Assembly: GCA_017442865.1 (NCBI GenBank)
Contig: JAFRXK010000074.1
Coordinates: forward strand, 62,001 to 126,000
Reading direction: 5' to 3'
DNA length: 64,000 nucleotides
DNA from: Lachnospiraceae bacterium
GTDB lineage: Bacteria; Bacillota; Clostridia; Lachnospirales; Lachnospiraceae
Numbering within the stretch: position 1 is the stretch's first letter; each line of letters begins with the position of its first letter. The notes under the pieces are model-generated. The model ran no database searches, was not told the DNA's origin, and saw nothing but the letters and a program-made list of their open reading frames with translations. A program made the position numbers and the translations under genes. This document shows positions 16,710 to 26,707 of this stretch, one piece after another.

Positions 16710-17687
16710 TCAATATCTCGCAATAAAATCACGGATTATCTGCCAGTATTCATCACCCAGCACAAACGAACTGCACACATGTCCTGCGCCTTCCACCGCA
16801 TGCATCTCCTTGCAGCCATGCTTTGCCTTATAAAGCTTCTCCAGATTGTCAAAGCTTACAATCTTATCATCCTTTCCGTGGAAGAAAAGAATAGGCACTG
16901 TTGATTTCGCAACCTGGCTGCATATATCCGCTTCCGAAAAATCGTAGCCTGCGAAAAATCTGCTGAACATGTTTCCGATTGATATTATCGGAGCAAGCTG
17001 AAGCTTAAAATTATCATGTGTTGTCTTATCAAACACATACCTGACACTGCCGTATGCCGAGTCTGAAATAACAACCTTCACATTATCAGGCAGCTTCTCT
17101 CCCGATGCGGCAAGCACTGTCGATGCACCCATTGAATCTCCGAATAATATAATCTCGGCATCAGGCTCTCTTTCAAGTATCCAGTCTATCCACGCAAGGA
17201 CATCCTTTCTTTCCAGCCAGCCCATACCGATGTATTTGCCACCGCTCTCTCCGCTTGCACGCTGGTCCGGAGCAAGTACATTGTAGCCCATATCATAAAA
17301 ATGTGTAGCGAAACCGCAATACAGGATTTCCTTGTGAGTTCCTCTGTAGCCATGAAATGCAATAACCCATCTGCTGCTAAACTTATTCTCATACACAAAG
17401 CCTGTAAGCGGAGTATCGTCAAATGACGTAATTGTGACCTTCTTTTCTCCGACTTTCTCCATAAACTCCTTTATCCTCTTGTTCATGTCCTTAATATACC
17501 GGTTTCCGGACCTTTCAAGAATAAATGTATCAGTGTCGCCGCCATAAGCCTTCTTCATCGTGTACTTTCTTAAATATTTTCCGCCGCCGTTTTTAGCAAC
17601 TCCAAAATGAAATATTCCTGCCCCGGCAGCCGCCGCTAATACACCTGCAGCAGTCACAAGCTTAGTAAGTGTTTTAATAATCTTCAT
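16710..17687 (-). CDS. alpha/beta hydrolase with N-terminal membrane anchor
   Basis: I choose the ATG at 17687 (MKIIKTLTK) because GGGTGG lies eight bases upstream; a GTG at 17699 is possible. The product is about 325 residues. An Ala-rich hydrophobic helix at residues 8-30 suggests a membrane anchor or uncleaved signal. The alpha/beta hydrolase fold follows: FHGYRGTHKE (oxyanion region), the nucleophile elbow LFGDSMGAST with the catalytic Ser in G-D-S-M-G, the acid in FHGKDDKIVS, and the His in EGAGHVCSS. It resembles the BAAT/YqkD-type hydrolases of Firmicutes. The substrate is unknown. It sits between uvrB and uvrA but is probably unrelated to repair. Confidence 0.85.
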   Translation of the reverse strand: MKIIKTLTKLVTAAGVLAAAAGAGIFHFGVAKNGGGKYLRKYTMKKAYGGDTDTFILERSGNRYIKDMNKRIKEFMEKVGEKKVTITSFDDTPLTGFVYENKFSSRWVIAFHGYRGTHKEILYCGFATHFYDMGYNVLAPDQRASGESGGKYIGMGWLERKDVLAWIDWILEREPDAEIILFGDSMGASTVLAASGEKLPDNVKVVISDSAYGSVRYVFDKTTHDNFKLQLAPIISIGNMFSRFFAGYDFSEADICSQVAKSTVPILFFHGKDDKIVSFDNLEKLYKAKHGCKEMHAVEGAGHVCSSFVLGDEYWQIIRDFIARY

Positions 17688-17866
17688 ATTATCAGCCACC
17701 CATTTCGTAAAATGATAAGCAAAATCTCACTCTTTTACTGTCTGAAAATCTTCTGCTAAAAATGAAATACAAATACTTCTGTGTGCAAATACAAACAATA
17801 AGCATGATTTATTTATACTTTTTTTATATCACAGGCAAAATATTTTTTCAATTAGAATCTGCCGGT

Positions 17867-19858
17867 TTAATCACGCTCATAGAGCATTTTCTTTAACGCC
17901 ATCATCTCATCACGAAGCTTCGCCGCGCGCTCAAAATCAAGCTCTGCTGCCGCTTTGTTCATCTTCTTTGTAATCTCTCCAATCAGCTTGATAAGCTCCT
18001 TCTCGCTCATCGATTCAGGATCCTTCTTAAGCTTGCTACTCTTATCATCTTCTTCCGACTCCTTAGAAATGCTTATGAGGTCTCGTACTGCCTTCTTAAT
18101 TGTGGTAGGCGTTATGCCGTGCTCCCGGTTGTACTGCTCCTGAATCTCTCTTCTTCGGTTTGTCTCGTCAATCGCATGCTTCATCGAATCAGTCATCATA
18201 TCCGCATACATAATTACATGACCCTCGGCATTTCTCGCGGCACGTCCTATCGTCTGAATAAGCGAGGTCTCTGAGCGCAGGAAGCCCTCCTTGTCTGCGT
18301 CCAGTATCGCCACAAGGCTTATCTCAGGTATGTCAAGTCCCTCCCTTAAAAGATTGATTCCGACAAGCACATCGAACATGTCCATACGCATGTCCCTGAT
18401 AATCTCGCTTCGCTCCAATGTATCAATGTCCGAATGTAGATACTTAACCCTCACGCCCGACTCGCGCATATAATCCGTCAGATCCTCAGCCATCTTCTTT
18501 GTAAGCGTGGTAACAAGCACCTTATTCTTCTTTGCCGTCTCCTTATTGACCTCTGAAATAAGGTCGTCAATCTGGCCGGCAACAGGGCGCACCTCTACCC
18601 TCGGGTCAAGCAGTCCTGTCGGTCTGATAATCTGCTCTGCCCTTAAAAGCTCATGGTCTGCCTCATAATCGGAAGGCGTCGCCGACACAAAAAGTATCTG
18701 GTCTATCTTGCTCTCAAACTCTCCGAAATTGAGCGGTCTGTTGTCAAGCGCTGACGGAAGCCTGAAGCCATACTCTACAAGCGTAGTCTTCCTTGAGCGG
18801 TCTCCGGCATACATGCCCCTCACCTGCGGCACGGTAATGTGCGACTCATCAATAATTATCAGGAAATCATCAGGGAAATAATCGATTAACGTAAACGGCG
18901 GAGCTCCTGCAGGCATGCCTGTCAAATGCCTTGAATAGTTCTCTATTCCTGAGCAGAAGCCGGTTTCCCTCATCATCTCTACGTCAAAATTGGTACGCTC
19001 CCATATTCGCTGTGCTTCAATAAGCTTGTCATTTTCCTTAAAATACTCGACCTGCTCCTTTAATTCAGCCTTTATCGTCTCTGCCGCCCTGTTTATCTGC
19101 TCCTTCGGCACTACATAATGCGAAGCCGGGAATATCGCCAGATGCTCAAGCCTGCACTTGACCGCACCCGTAAGCGGTTCAATCTCAGCGATTCTGTCAA
19201 TCTCGTCCCCGAAAAATTCAATTCTATAAGCAGTGTCGTCCGAATACGCCGGAAACACCTCCAGCACATCTCCATGCACCCTGAAACAGCCTCTCTTAAA
19301 GTCCATGTCATTCCTCATATATTGAATCTCAATAAGCTTCGTAATAATCTCGTCCCTGTCACGTATCATGCCCGGTCTTAACGAGATAACCATGTTCTTG
19401 TAGTCAATAGGACTTCCCAGACCATAAATGCACGAAACCGATGAAATAATAATCACGTCATTTCTCTCGGAAAGCGCAGCCGTCGCCGAATGGCGCAGCT
19501 TGTCTATCTCATCATTTATCGACGAGTCCTTCTCAATATATGTGTCAGTGGACGGCACATACGCCTCCGGCTGATAATAATCATAGTATGAAACAAAATA
19601 CTCTACCGCATTCTCCGGAAAGAACTCCTTAAACTCGCCATAAAGCTGGGCGGCAAGCGTCTTGTTGTGTGCAATAATAAGCGTCGGCTTATTCAGTTTT
19701 TCAATAATATTCGCCATGGTAAAGGTCTTTCCCGAGCCGGTAACGCCAAGCAGAGTCTGACACTGGTTTCCTTCCTTAAAGCCCTGAACAAGCCTGTCAA
19801 TCGCCTGCGGCTGGTCTCCTGTAGGCTTGAAGTCTGAATGTAAAACAAAATGGTCCAT
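17867..19858 (-). CDS. uvrB: excinuclease ABC subunit B
   Basis: A full-length 663-residue UvrB, the helicase-like subunit that verifies damage and recruits UvrC. Walker A is [13 protein letters not shown] near residue 39. The damage-probing beta-hairpin is the Tyr-rich [18 protein letters not shown] segment near residue 92. Helicase motifs II (DESH) and VI (QTIGRAARN) are present, and the UVR motif that contacts UvrC closes the protein ([19 protein letters not shown]). GGGAGG precedes the ATG by seven bases. A LexA-like box and a promoter lie upstream, so SOS control is likely. Confidence 0.97.
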   Translation of the reverse strand: MDHFVLHSDFKPTGDQPQAIDRLVQGFKEGNQCQTLLGVTGSGKTFTMANIIEKLNKPTLIIAHNKTLAAQLYGEFKEFFPENAVEYFVSYYDYYQPEAYVPSTDTYIEKDSSINDEIDKLRHSATAALSERNDVIIISSVSCIYGLGSPIDYKNMVISLRPGMIRDRDEIITKLIEIQYMRNDMDFKRGCFRVHGDVLEVFPAYSDDTAYRIEFFGDEIDRIAEIEPLTGAVKCRLEHLAIFPASHYVVPKEQINRAAETIKAELKEQVEYFKENDKLIEAQRIWERTNFDVEMMRETGFCSGIENYSRHLTGMPAGAPPFTLIDYFPDDFLIIIDESHITVPQVRGMYAGDRSRKTTLVEYGFRLPSALDNRPLNFGEFESKIDQILFVSATPSDYEADHELLRAEQIIRPTGLLDPRVEVRPVAGQIDDLISEVNKETAKKNKVLVTTLTKKMAEDLTDYMRESGVRVKYLHSDIDTLERSEIIRDMRMDMFDVLVGINLLREGLDIPEISLVAILDADKEGFLRSETSLIQTIGRAARNAEGHVIMYADMMTDSMKHAIDETNRRREIQEQYNREHGITPTTIKKAVRDLISISKESEEDDKSSKLKKDPESMSEKELIKLIGEITKKMNKAAAELDFERAAKLRDEMMALKKMLYERD

Positions 19859-19888
19859 GAGCGTGCCTCCCTTATCAATACTGACTCT

Positions 19889-19940
19889 ATTATATCAGAC
19901 TGTATATACAAAGTACAGTACTTTATCGAATGTTTGTTCT
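19889..19940 (-). promoter_or_regulatory. uvrB promoter with LexA-like box
   Basis: CGAATGTTTGTTCT at 19927-19940 matches the Gram-positive LexA (DinR) consensus CGAAC-N4-GTTCG at eight of ten fixed positions. A TATAAT -10 lies on the minus strand at 19889-19894. A separate palindrome, AAAGTAC-A-GTACTTT at 19910-19924, covers the expected -35. uvrB is a classical SOS gene in Bacillus, which supports the reading. Confidence 0.6.
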
Positions 19941-20087
19941 GTTTTTATTGTTTGCGAAATTAAAGCACCCACACCCTTGACAAATCAGCAAAATGATAAT
20001 GGCATGACCTTATCGCCATGCCATTAAATCTTATAATTATTATCTGATATTTGTTACGCAAATATACTATGCCCTACAATTATGAAA

Positions 20088-20318
20088 TTAATCGTCATAA
20101 TCCTCTTCAAAGAAATCATCTTCATCATCATAAAATTCATCATCTAAATCTTCAAATTCCTCTGTATCTTCAGGTGCAAAAAAACGGTAAATTGCATATG
20201 CAATGCCTGCTATCGCAGCTACTACCCCAATAACTGCGAGCACCATAACGATTATATCACTGATGCCTATTTCATCCTTATCACGAAAAACCTTCTTAAG
20301 CTCATCTTTACATTTCAT
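20088..20318 (-). CDS. small membrane protein with acidic tail
   Basis: The start at 20318 (MKCKDELKKVF) follows GGAGG by about ten bases; the product is 76 residues. It has a short basic N-terminus, one transmembrane helix (ISDIIVMVLAVIGVVAAIAG) and a C-terminal tail of about 25 residues made almost wholly of Asp, Glu, Phe and Tyr. This layout is common in Lachnospiraceae small proteins of unknown function. A weak terminator or promoter may lie between it and uvrB. Confidence 0.7.
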   Translation of the reverse strand: MKCKDELKKVFRDKDEIGISDIIVMVLAVIGVVAAIAGIAYAIYRFFAPEDTEEFEDLDDEFYDDEDDFFEEDYDD

Positions 20319-20391
20319 ATCTGTGCGCCCTCCATATTTCATTATAGTTATATTAATAATATTTTACTATCAAATAACATAAAAGTCTACT

Positions 20392-21747
20392 CTATTCTTG
20401 AATTATTTCGTATTTGATATTATCGCTGTTACTATATTTATGGTTCTTAAAATACTCCTCAGCCTGCGACCCCTTATATACCGCTACAACAAAATCAGTA
20501 GCTTCTGAAACGCCAAAAAAAGCAAACTCTGAAATTTCATCTACGCTCCGTGGAATTTCAAGCCGTGATAAATTAGGACCAAAGGCTTCTTCTCCTATTT
20601 TTTTCACGCCATCAGGTATAACAAATGTGCCGGTCTTTCCGTAAGGACATATTTTTAACTCTGTCATCTTTTTATCATACAAAACACCATCCTGCGACAT
20701 TAAAACCATATTATTATCAGCCACCATAATATCAGAAAATAATTGGCAGTCATAAAAAGCAGAAGAAGAAACCATCCAAACCTTTTCGGGAATAAAAATA
20801 CTCGTTATACTGCTGCCTGTAAATGCGCATAGATTAATTTTAAGCAAACTTGATGGTAATACTATTTCAGTCAAATCGCTGCACTCTGCAAATGTGTATG
20901 CCTTAATCTCTGTTATCCCTTCCGGTATTTTAATTTTCGTTAATTTGTCGCATTTATTAAATGCGCGCTCACCAATATCATTTACACTTGACGGAATATT
21001 AATAGATGATAAAAAGCCACAATTTTCAAATGCACTGCTGCCTATACTTGTAAGGCCTTCCGGAAGCTTAACTTTTTCTAAAAGCGAATTTCCTAAAAAA
21101 GCTTCATCCTGTATTTGTTTAACGCCCTCCGGAATATCAACCTCGATAAATAAATATGGGCAGGATATCAAAGCAGTCATGTCTTTGTTGTATAATAATC
21201 CGCCCTTTGACGCAAAACTATCATTCATCTCATCTACGTTAACAGGCAACAACAGCAAACATCCTTCAAATGTATTTCTTTGCATTTTCGTAACACTTTT
21301 AGGTATTTTAATATCCTGTAAAGAAATACAATCCTCAAAAGCATATTCACCTATATATTCGACGCCTTCCGGAATATCAATATGCTTTAGTTTTTTGCAT
21401 TTACTAAATGCCTGTCTGCCAATACTTTTTAACGTGGACGGAAGCTTAATGCTCTCCAGGCTTTCCCACGAATCAAACGCATTATCACCGATAGCGGTAA
21501 TTCCTTCTTTAATTTTTAAAGAAGTTGCTTCAATGTCCTGCTTCCACCAGCGGTTCGTTTCGCCGGTATCCTTCAGCTCGCCTGTGCCGCTGACAGTAAC
21601 GTAACCTTTAGAATTAATACTCCACTTCAGATTATCTCCACAGCTTCCTCTTTCAATCGGTATATAATCCAGCCATATAAATGCAGAAGCAATACCAATA
21701 ATTATTAAAACAACAACAGCTATTTTTATCATTTTTTTCTTTTCCAT
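20392..21747 (-). CDS. membrane-anchored BspA-type leucine-rich repeat protein
   Basis: A 451-residue protein with AAGGAG upstream of the ATG. An N-terminal helix (KIAVVVLIIIGIASAFIWLDYI, residues 8-29) anchors it, and the rest is extracytoplasmic. About eleven LRR_5 (BspA-like) units follow, each of the form I-x-x-x-A-F-x-x-C-x-x-L-x-x-I-x-I-P-x-x-V, for example IGRQAFSKCKKLKHIDIPEG. Such repeats form solenoids that bind other proteins or polymers on the surface. No sortase signal is seen at the C-terminus. It lies between the pcrA and small-membrane-protein genes with its own ribosome binding site. Confidence 0.85.
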   Translation of the reverse strand: MEKKKMIKIAVVVLIIIGIASAFIWLDYIPIERGSCGDNLKWSINSKGYVTVSGTGELKDTGETNRWWKQDIEATSLKIKEGITAIGDNAFDSWESLESIKLPSTLKSIGRQAFSKCKKLKHIDIPEGVEYIGEYAFEDCISLQDIKIPKSVTKMQRNTFEGCLLLLPVNVDEMNDSFASKGGLLYNKDMTALISCPYLFIEVDIPEGVKQIQDEAFLGNSLLEKVKLPEGLTSIGSSAFENCGFLSSINIPSSVNDIGERAFNKCDKLTKIKIPEGITEIKAYTFAECSDLTEIVLPSSLLKINLCAFTGSSITSIFIPEKVWMVSSSAFYDCQLFSDIMVADNNMVLMSQDGVLYDKKMTELKICPYGKTGTFVIPDGVKKIGEEAFGPNLSRLEIPRSVDEISEFAFFGVSEATDFVVAVYKGSQAEEYFKNHKYSNSDNIKYEIIQE

Positions 21748-21790
21748 AGTCTTCTCCTTCTGGTCCGTAAATTAGTCTCATGTTTATCTG

Positions 21791-24355
21791 TCAGTCAATC
21801 TTCTTAAGCTTTGCAAACGCCGCATACATATTCTTTACCCCGGCATTATCAAAATCAACAGTGACCTCAAAATCCTTCTTCTGCTCAACAATTGAAAGAA
21901 CTGTGCCTTCTCCAAACTTCCTATGCTTTACCCTGTCATTCACCTCGTATTCAAGCTTATCAGCCTTTGCTGCGGCAAAGTCACTGCCACGCATAATACC
22001 TGACATCCTGTTCTTATTGTCAAAGTCCGGTCTGCCGTTATATTTGCTGGTGCTAAAGCCCTTGCCATAGCTTGAATATCCGGTGTTACTGCCATAGCCC
22101 GAGTTCCCTGCGCCACCTGCGCCATAGCCTAAGACTCCTGCGCCATAGCCTGCACTGCCATAGCCCGAACTGCCTGTGCCTGCGCTGAAGTAGCCGCTGT
22201 TGTAACCGCTGCTTGCATAGCCGCTGCTGTAGCCGCTGTTATAGCCTCCTGCCGAGCCCTTTCTTGACAGTCTGTTTGCGTAACTGTCTTCATCATAACT
22301 GCTGCCATAACCGCCGGATGAGCCTTTTTTCCTGCCGTAGTCTCTGCCCTCATAACCATCGTCATCATAATCAGAAGAAAATCTTTTGCTTCCCGTGCCA
22401 TAGCCTGAGGAATATACCGAGCGTGTACGCTTTTCATCAAGCATTTCCTGCGGAATCTCCTCAACAAACCTTGAGACCTTGCTAAAGCGTGTCTCCCCAT
22501 TGACCATTCGAAGCTTTGCGGCTGTAAGGGTAAGTTCCTTTTGTGCTCTGGTGATGCCGACATAGCAAAGCCTTCTCTCCTCCTCGATATCAGACGGGTC
22601 GCCCGAATTAATCGACATCATGCTTGGAAAAAGTCCGTCCTCCATGCCTGCAAGATATACTATCGGAAACTCAAGTCCCTTCGCCCCGTGAAGCGTCATG
22701 AGCACAACCTTCTCGTCCGAATCATCCATATTGTCAATGTCCGCAATAAGTGCAACCTCCTCTAAAAATCCGCTGAGTGTGGCGTCCTCATTCTTATTGC
22801 AGTAGTCTGCAGCCTTATTCCTAAGCTCTCCGATATTTTCAAGTCTTGTCTGCATCTCGACCTCGTCGCTGTTCTCGCGCAGGTCAGTAATATAGCCCGT
22901 CTTGTGCAACACATCTTCTATAAGGTCTGCAACGCTCTCTGTCTCGGCAAAAGCCTTAAACTGCGAAATCAGCTCCGTAAAAGCCTTGAACTTCTCTGCC
23001 GCCTTGCCAATGCCCGGCACATTCGACGCCCTCGTACACGCCTCATAAAAGCTGATTCTGTTAGCTTCGGCATATAAATCCACCTTTCCCTCGCTGGTAG
23101 CGCCTATGCCACGCTTTGGCACATTTATAATACGCTTCACCGACAAGTCATCAAGTCCGTTATCAATAGTCTTTAAATACGCCAGCATGTCCTTGATTTC
23201 CTTACGCTGATAGAAATTCACGCCGCCGATAAGCTGGTAAGGAACATTCATTTTAACACATTTTTCTTCTATAAGACGGGACTGGGCGTTCGTTCTGTAA
23301 AGCACCGCAAAATCGCTGTAATTGCTTCCATCCTGTACCCTTTCCTTAATCTCCCGGACAATATTTGAGGCTTCCTCCTCGGCAGAATCATACTGGCAGA
23401 ACTTAACCTTAAGTCCCTCCTCATTCGCTGTCCAGAGCCGCTTACTCTTTCTGCCGTAGTTGTGCCTGATTACCTCATTTGCCGCATCCAGAATACTTGT
23501 CGTAGAGCGGTAATTCTGCTCAAGCTTGATAACCTTTGCCGACGGGTACACTCTCTCAAAGCCCAGAATATTCTCAATATCCGCGCCCCTGAATTTATAT
23601 ATAGACTGGTCGTCGTCGCCCACTACGTAAAGGTTCTTGTACTTGTCCGCGAGAATGCTCACAAGCTTAAACTGCGCGTAATTGGTGTCCTGATATTCGT
23701 CCACCAGTATGTACTTAAACCTCTCCTGATAATAGCTTCGCACTGCGCTGTCATTCTCCAGAAGCTCAATGGTCTTCACGATAATATCGTCAAAATCAAG
23801 CGCATTGTTCTGCTTTAGCTGCGACTGATAATACCTGTAGGCCTCTGCCTCCTTCATCTTACGATAATCCCCGGCTGCCCTTACCGCCGCCTCGTCAGGC
23901 GAAATAAGTCTGTCCTTGTATGATGAAATAGCAGCAAGCATCGCCTTGTCCTTGTACATCTTAGGGTCCATTTCCAGCTTCTTAAGCACCTGGCGCATAA
24001 GCGTCTTCTGGTCGTCAGTATCATATATCGAAAAATTCGTCGTGAAACCGAGTCCTTCTATGTATCTTCTTAAAATTCTCACGCACATCGAGTGAAATGT
24101 TGACACCCATATACTGTCGGCGCCGTCGCCTACGAGCTTATTCACTCTCTCACGCATCTCTGCAGCCGCCTTGTTTGTAAATGTAATCGCAAGGATATTC
24201 CAAGGCGCAACCTGCTTTTGCTCTATAAGATAGGCGATTCGGTGCGTAAGTGCCCTCGTCTTTCCCGAGCCTGCCCCCGCAAGAATAAGCACAGGACCTT
24301 CGGTAGTAAACACCGCCTCTTTTTGTTTATCATTCAATGTATCATATATACTCAT
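21791..24355 (-). CDS. pcrA: UvrD/PcrA-type DNA helicase with Gly/Ser/Tyr-rich insert
   Basis: The start at 24355 (MSIYDTLNDKQKEAV) has GGAG six bases upstream; the product is 854 residues. The superfamily 1 motifs are intact: Walker A LAGAGSGKTRALT, motif Ia TFTNKAAAEMRERV, motif II VDEYQDTN, motif III GDDDQSIYKFRGAD, motif IV EQNYRST, motif V TLHGAKGLEFP and motif VI RLCYVGITRAQKELTL. PcrA unwinds DNA in repair and removes RecA and stalled RNA polymerase. Residues 646-771 are a low-complexity segment with 19 Tyr among Gly and Ser. The C-terminal Tudor-like domain follows (residues 790-854, VNDRVKHRKFGEGTVLSI). In typical PcrA proteins that linker is short, so the insert is unusual. Confidence 0.95.
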   Translation of the reverse strand: MSIYDTLNDKQKEAVFTTEGPVLILAGAGSGKTRALTHRIAYLIEQKQVAPWNILAITFTNKAAAEMRERVNKLVGDGADSIWVSTFHSMCVRILRRYIEGLGFTTNFSIYDTDDQKTLMRQVLKKLEMDPKMYKDKAMLAAISSYKDRLISPDEAAVRAAGDYRKMKEAEAYRYYQSQLKQNNALDFDDIIVKTIELLENDSAVRSYYQERFKYILVDEYQDTNYAQFKLVSILADKYKNLYVVGDDDQSIYKFRGADIENILGFERVYPSAKVIKLEQNYRSTTSILDAANEVIRHNYGRKSKRLWTANEEGLKVKFCQYDSAEEEASNIVREIKERVQDGSNYSDFAVLYRTNAQSRLIEEKCVKMNVPYQLIGGVNFYQRKEIKDMLAYLKTIDNGLDDLSVKRIINVPKRGIGATSEGKVDLYAEANRISFYEACTRASNVPGIGKAAEKFKAFTELISQFKAFAETESVADLIEDVLHKTGYITDLRENSDEVEMQTRLENIGELRNKAADYCNKNEDATLSGFLEEVALIADIDNMDDSDEKVVLMTLHGAKGLEFPIVYLAGMEDGLFPSMMSINSGDPSDIEEERRLCYVGITRAQKELTLTAAKLRMVNGETRFSKVSRFVEEIPQEMLDEKRTRSVYSSGYGTGSKRFSSDYDDDGYEGRDYGRKKGSSGGYGSSYDEDSYANRLSRKGSAGGYNSGYSSGYASSGYNSGYFSAGTGSSGYGSAGYGAGVLGYGAGGAGNSGYGSNTGYSSYGKGFSTSKYNGRPDFDNKNRMSGIMRGSDFAAAKADKLEYEVNDRVKHRKFGEGTVLSIVEQKKDFEVTVDFDNAGVKNMYAAFAKLKKID

Positions 24356-24701
24356 AAATATCTCCAATCTGATTCCTTTAACGCTCAAATACACATAACG
24401 GACTATGTTAAATGCTTAGCTTTGTAAAAAATGCAGGCTTATCTGCACCATAAAATATTCACCTGTATTTTTACCTTGATATCATTTATTATAAACGATT
24501 AAGTTACAATAGTACAGAGAAAACATAAAAGTTGGCAGTAAAAAAAATGCACGAGAATGGTTTCATAAACAGGCCACAGCAGGATGCACGAAAATGACTT
24601 CATAATATTATAGCGGGCAACGCCCGGGGCAGCCTGTGGCTGCCCCGGACGTAAAAAGGGGCTGTCCTGCGGACAGCCCCTAAACACATGTGTTTATTTA
24701 A
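24356..24701. other. intergenic region between pcrA and the SPFH gene
   Basis: It carries the pcrA upstream region (24356-24500, no LexA box seen), an imperfect direct repeat (24547-24568 and 24594-24615, ATGCACGA(G/A)AATG...TTCATAA, 47 bases apart), and two strong GC hairpins at 24624-24681 described separately. Confidence 0.6.
24624..24681 (-). terminator. double hairpin terminator of the pspA-SPFH operon
   Basis: AGGGGCTGTCC-TGC-GGACAGCCCCT (24657-24681) followed on the minus strand by TTTTTAC is a strong intrinsic terminator 20 bases after the SPFH stop. A second stem, CCGGGGCAGCC-TGT-GGCTGCCCCGG (24624-24648), lies directly beyond. Confidence 0.9.
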
Positions 24702-25694
24702 TTAGATTAATTTACGTCCACAGTTTGGACAATAATTTGCTCCTGTAGTCTTTAAGCCACAGTTCGGACAGAAGTTTGGCATTGTGCCATCGCCAACATA
24801 TGCTGCCTGAGCATTCTGAGCCTGATTTGCATTCGGATTAAGGTTCATCTGGTTAACCATCTGCTGACCCATAGCCATGCCCATCTGCATCTGCATCATG
24901 TCTGATGTGATGTTGCCGGCTGTACCGTTGCCATTTGTGCTGCTGTTTGAAATAGCATCAACCATAGCAACCTGCTGATATGTAGTCATATTGCCAATCA
25001 TGCTCTGAGATGCAACCTTGTCAATCATCTGCTGAACTTCCTCAGGATATGATACGCTCTGGATTGTAAAGTTTGTAACTGTAATACCTAAAAGGCTTAA
25101 CTCCATGTCAAGGTCTGTGCCGATACCCTTGCCGATATCATAAGCATTTGCCTGAAGATTGAACATATCCTTGCCTTCCTTGATAATCCACTTCATAAGG
25201 AGAGGATCGATTCTAGGAGCAATTCTTTCCTTGAGTTCATCAACAGTATACATCTTCTTTACGCCTGCGAGCTTCTCAATAAGAAGGTCATAATCCGATA
25301 CCTTGCATGATAATGTACCATATGAACGAACCGGCAATCCGCCAGGAAGTCCTGCTGCAGGAATGTTGATGGAATTCTTTGTTCCCCACTTAATTAAAAA
25401 CTCTTTTGTATTAACGAAAAGAACCTCTGCGCGGATTCCACTGTTAAAACCAAACTTAAATCCCTTAAGTGTTGAAAGGAAAGGTATAATCTGTGATTCG
25501 ATATCGAATGAGCCTTCATCCCTGAAGATACCTTCTACCTTGCCGTTGTACATAAATACTGCATCCTGGCCCTTGCGGATAATAAGGCGGCTGCCCTTCT
25601 TTATCTCATCATTGTTCCACTTCCAGAAAATGATATCATCACGATATTCCTGCCACTCAACTACATTCGCTAACTGGTTATTAAAAAGTCCCAT
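24702..25694 (-). CDS. SPFH/Band-7 protein with C-terminal zinc ribbon (YdjI type)
   Basis: A 330-residue protein with AGGAG upstream. The N-terminal and middle part (about residues 20-260) is an SPFH domain of the virion-core/YdjI type (NVVEWQEYRDDIIFWKWNND then SRLIIRKGQDAVFMYNGKV). A Met/Gln/Asn-rich linker follows (MMQMQMGMAMGQQMVNQMN). Residues 308-328 form a double C-x-x-C zinc ribbon (FCPNCG...YCPNCGRKL). In Bacillus, YdjI forms an operon with pspA, and SPFH proteins recruit PspA to stressed membranes. Here it directly follows pspA with a 22-base gap, so the two should act together on the inner face of the membrane. Confidence 0.9.
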   Translation of the reverse strand: MGLFNNQLANVVEWQEYRDDIIFWKWNNDEIKKGSRLIIRKGQDAVFMYNGKVEGIFRDEGSFDIESQIIPFLSTLKGFKFGFNSGIRAEVLFVNTKEFLIKWGTKNSINIPAAGLPGGLPVRSYGTLSCKVSDYDLLIEKLAGVKKMYTVDELKERIAPRIDPLLMKWIIKEGKDMFNLQANAYDIGKGIGTDLDMELSLLGITVTNFTIQSVSYPEEVQQMIDKVASQSMIGNMTTYQQVAMVDAISNSSTNGNGTAGNITSDMMQMQMGMAMGQQMVNQMNLNPNANQAQNAQAAYVGDGTMPNFCPNCGLKTTGANYCPNCGRKLI

Positions 25695-25716
25695 AATAGT
25701 CTCCTGTTTGATTTAA

Positions 25717-26409
25717 TTACATTCCAAGCTCTGCCTTAAGTGCTGCAAGCTCATCCTCTACAACTGCTGTTGTAGCGTCATCATACTTCTTCATAGTATC
25801 CTTAATATCAGCGCTCTCTGCTGTCTTGTTAAGCTCTGCCATAGCGTTTGCCTCATCAAGCATCTTGTTAGCCTTCTGCTCCATTCTGTCGAATGCTGCA
25901 AGGTTTGACTCTGCCTTTGAAGCTGATGCTCCAACTGAAGATGTCATGCTGTTGATCTTCTCCTGAGCCTTTGCAAGCTTAACCTTAGCCTTGATAGCGT
26001 CCTTTCTTGCGTTGAGCTCTGAGATGTCGCCTGTAAGCTTGTCATACATCTGTCTCATCTTATCAGCATTTGCCTGCTGGATGTCGTATGCCTGCTGAAG
26101 AGTTGTGAGCTTCTCTGTAAGCTTAGCCTTCTGTGCAAGGAATTCCTTAGCATCCTCATCATTGCCTGCTGCAACAGCCTTCTTAGCGTATGACTGCATC
26201 TTGTCAATCTCTACCTGGCAGTTAACAACTTCTCTTCTTGCACCCTCTGCGTCAGCCATAACAGCAGCTGTCTCAGCCTTAACCTTGCCAAGATCGCTCT
26301 CAAGGTCTCTTAAGTACTGATCAATCATCTTCTCTGGATCCTCTGCCTTATCAATTAACGCATTGATATTTGCTGACATGATGTCTTTAAATCTTTTAAT
26401 AATTCCCAT
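25717..26409 (-). CDS. pspA: PspA/IM30 family membrane-stress protein
   Basis: The start at 26409 (MGIIKRFKDIMSANIN) has AGGAGG nine bases upstream; the product is 230 residues, normal for the family. The typical opening I-x-R-F-K-D-I-M-x-A-N-I-N, the KAEDPEKMIDQYLRDLESDL signature and long coiled coils identify PspA/IM30. These ESCRT-III-like proteins polymerise on damaged membranes and hold ion leakage in check. The C-terminus (VVEDELAALKAELGM) is complete. It is first in an operon with the SPFH gene. The long AT-rich upstream region holds its promoter, but I cannot place it with certainty. Confidence 0.92.
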   Translation of the reverse strand: MGIIKRFKDIMSANINALIDKAEDPEKMIDQYLRDLESDLGKVKAETAAVMADAEGARREVVNCQVEIDKMQSYAKKAVAAGNDEDAKEFLAQKAKLTEKLTTLQQAYDIQQANADKMRQMYDKLTGDISELNARKDAIKAKVKLAKAQEKINSMTSSVGASASKAESNLAAFDRMEQKANKMLDEANAMAELNKTAESADIKDTMKKYDDATTAVVEDELAALKAELGM

Positions 26410-26609
26410 TTTACAATTCCTCCTGTAAAGTTCGTTTTTCTTTATTATACTATGTATTTTTCTAGTTGTCAAAATAAAGTCTGTATATTTTGCATTTTTA
26501 TTTTATTTTTTAGCGCACTTTATAAGATTCTAATGTATTTTCCGCTAAACTTTACGGTGTTTTTTTATTTTCGGGAAAAATAATATTAAATAATCTATGG
26601 TATTAAACC

Positions 26610-26638
26610 TTGATATCTAGTATTCAATACTATATAAT
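26610..26638 (+). promoter_or_regulatory. sigma-A promoter of the DUF1836 gene
   Basis: TTGATA at 26610-26615 and TATAAT at 26633-26638 are 17 bases apart. The predicted start of transcription is about 60 bases before the ATG at 26708. Confidence 0.75.
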
Positions 26639-26707
26639 TATGGTATAATTATTATGTTAAAAGCTTTTGATTCAGTATCAATATTTATAATATCATCTGA
26701 GGTATAT

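Noticed and set aside
20894..21604. 236-codon frame antisense to the leucine-rich repeat gene
   Set aside because: The repeat structure of the real gene keeps the opposite frame open; the translation has no family features.
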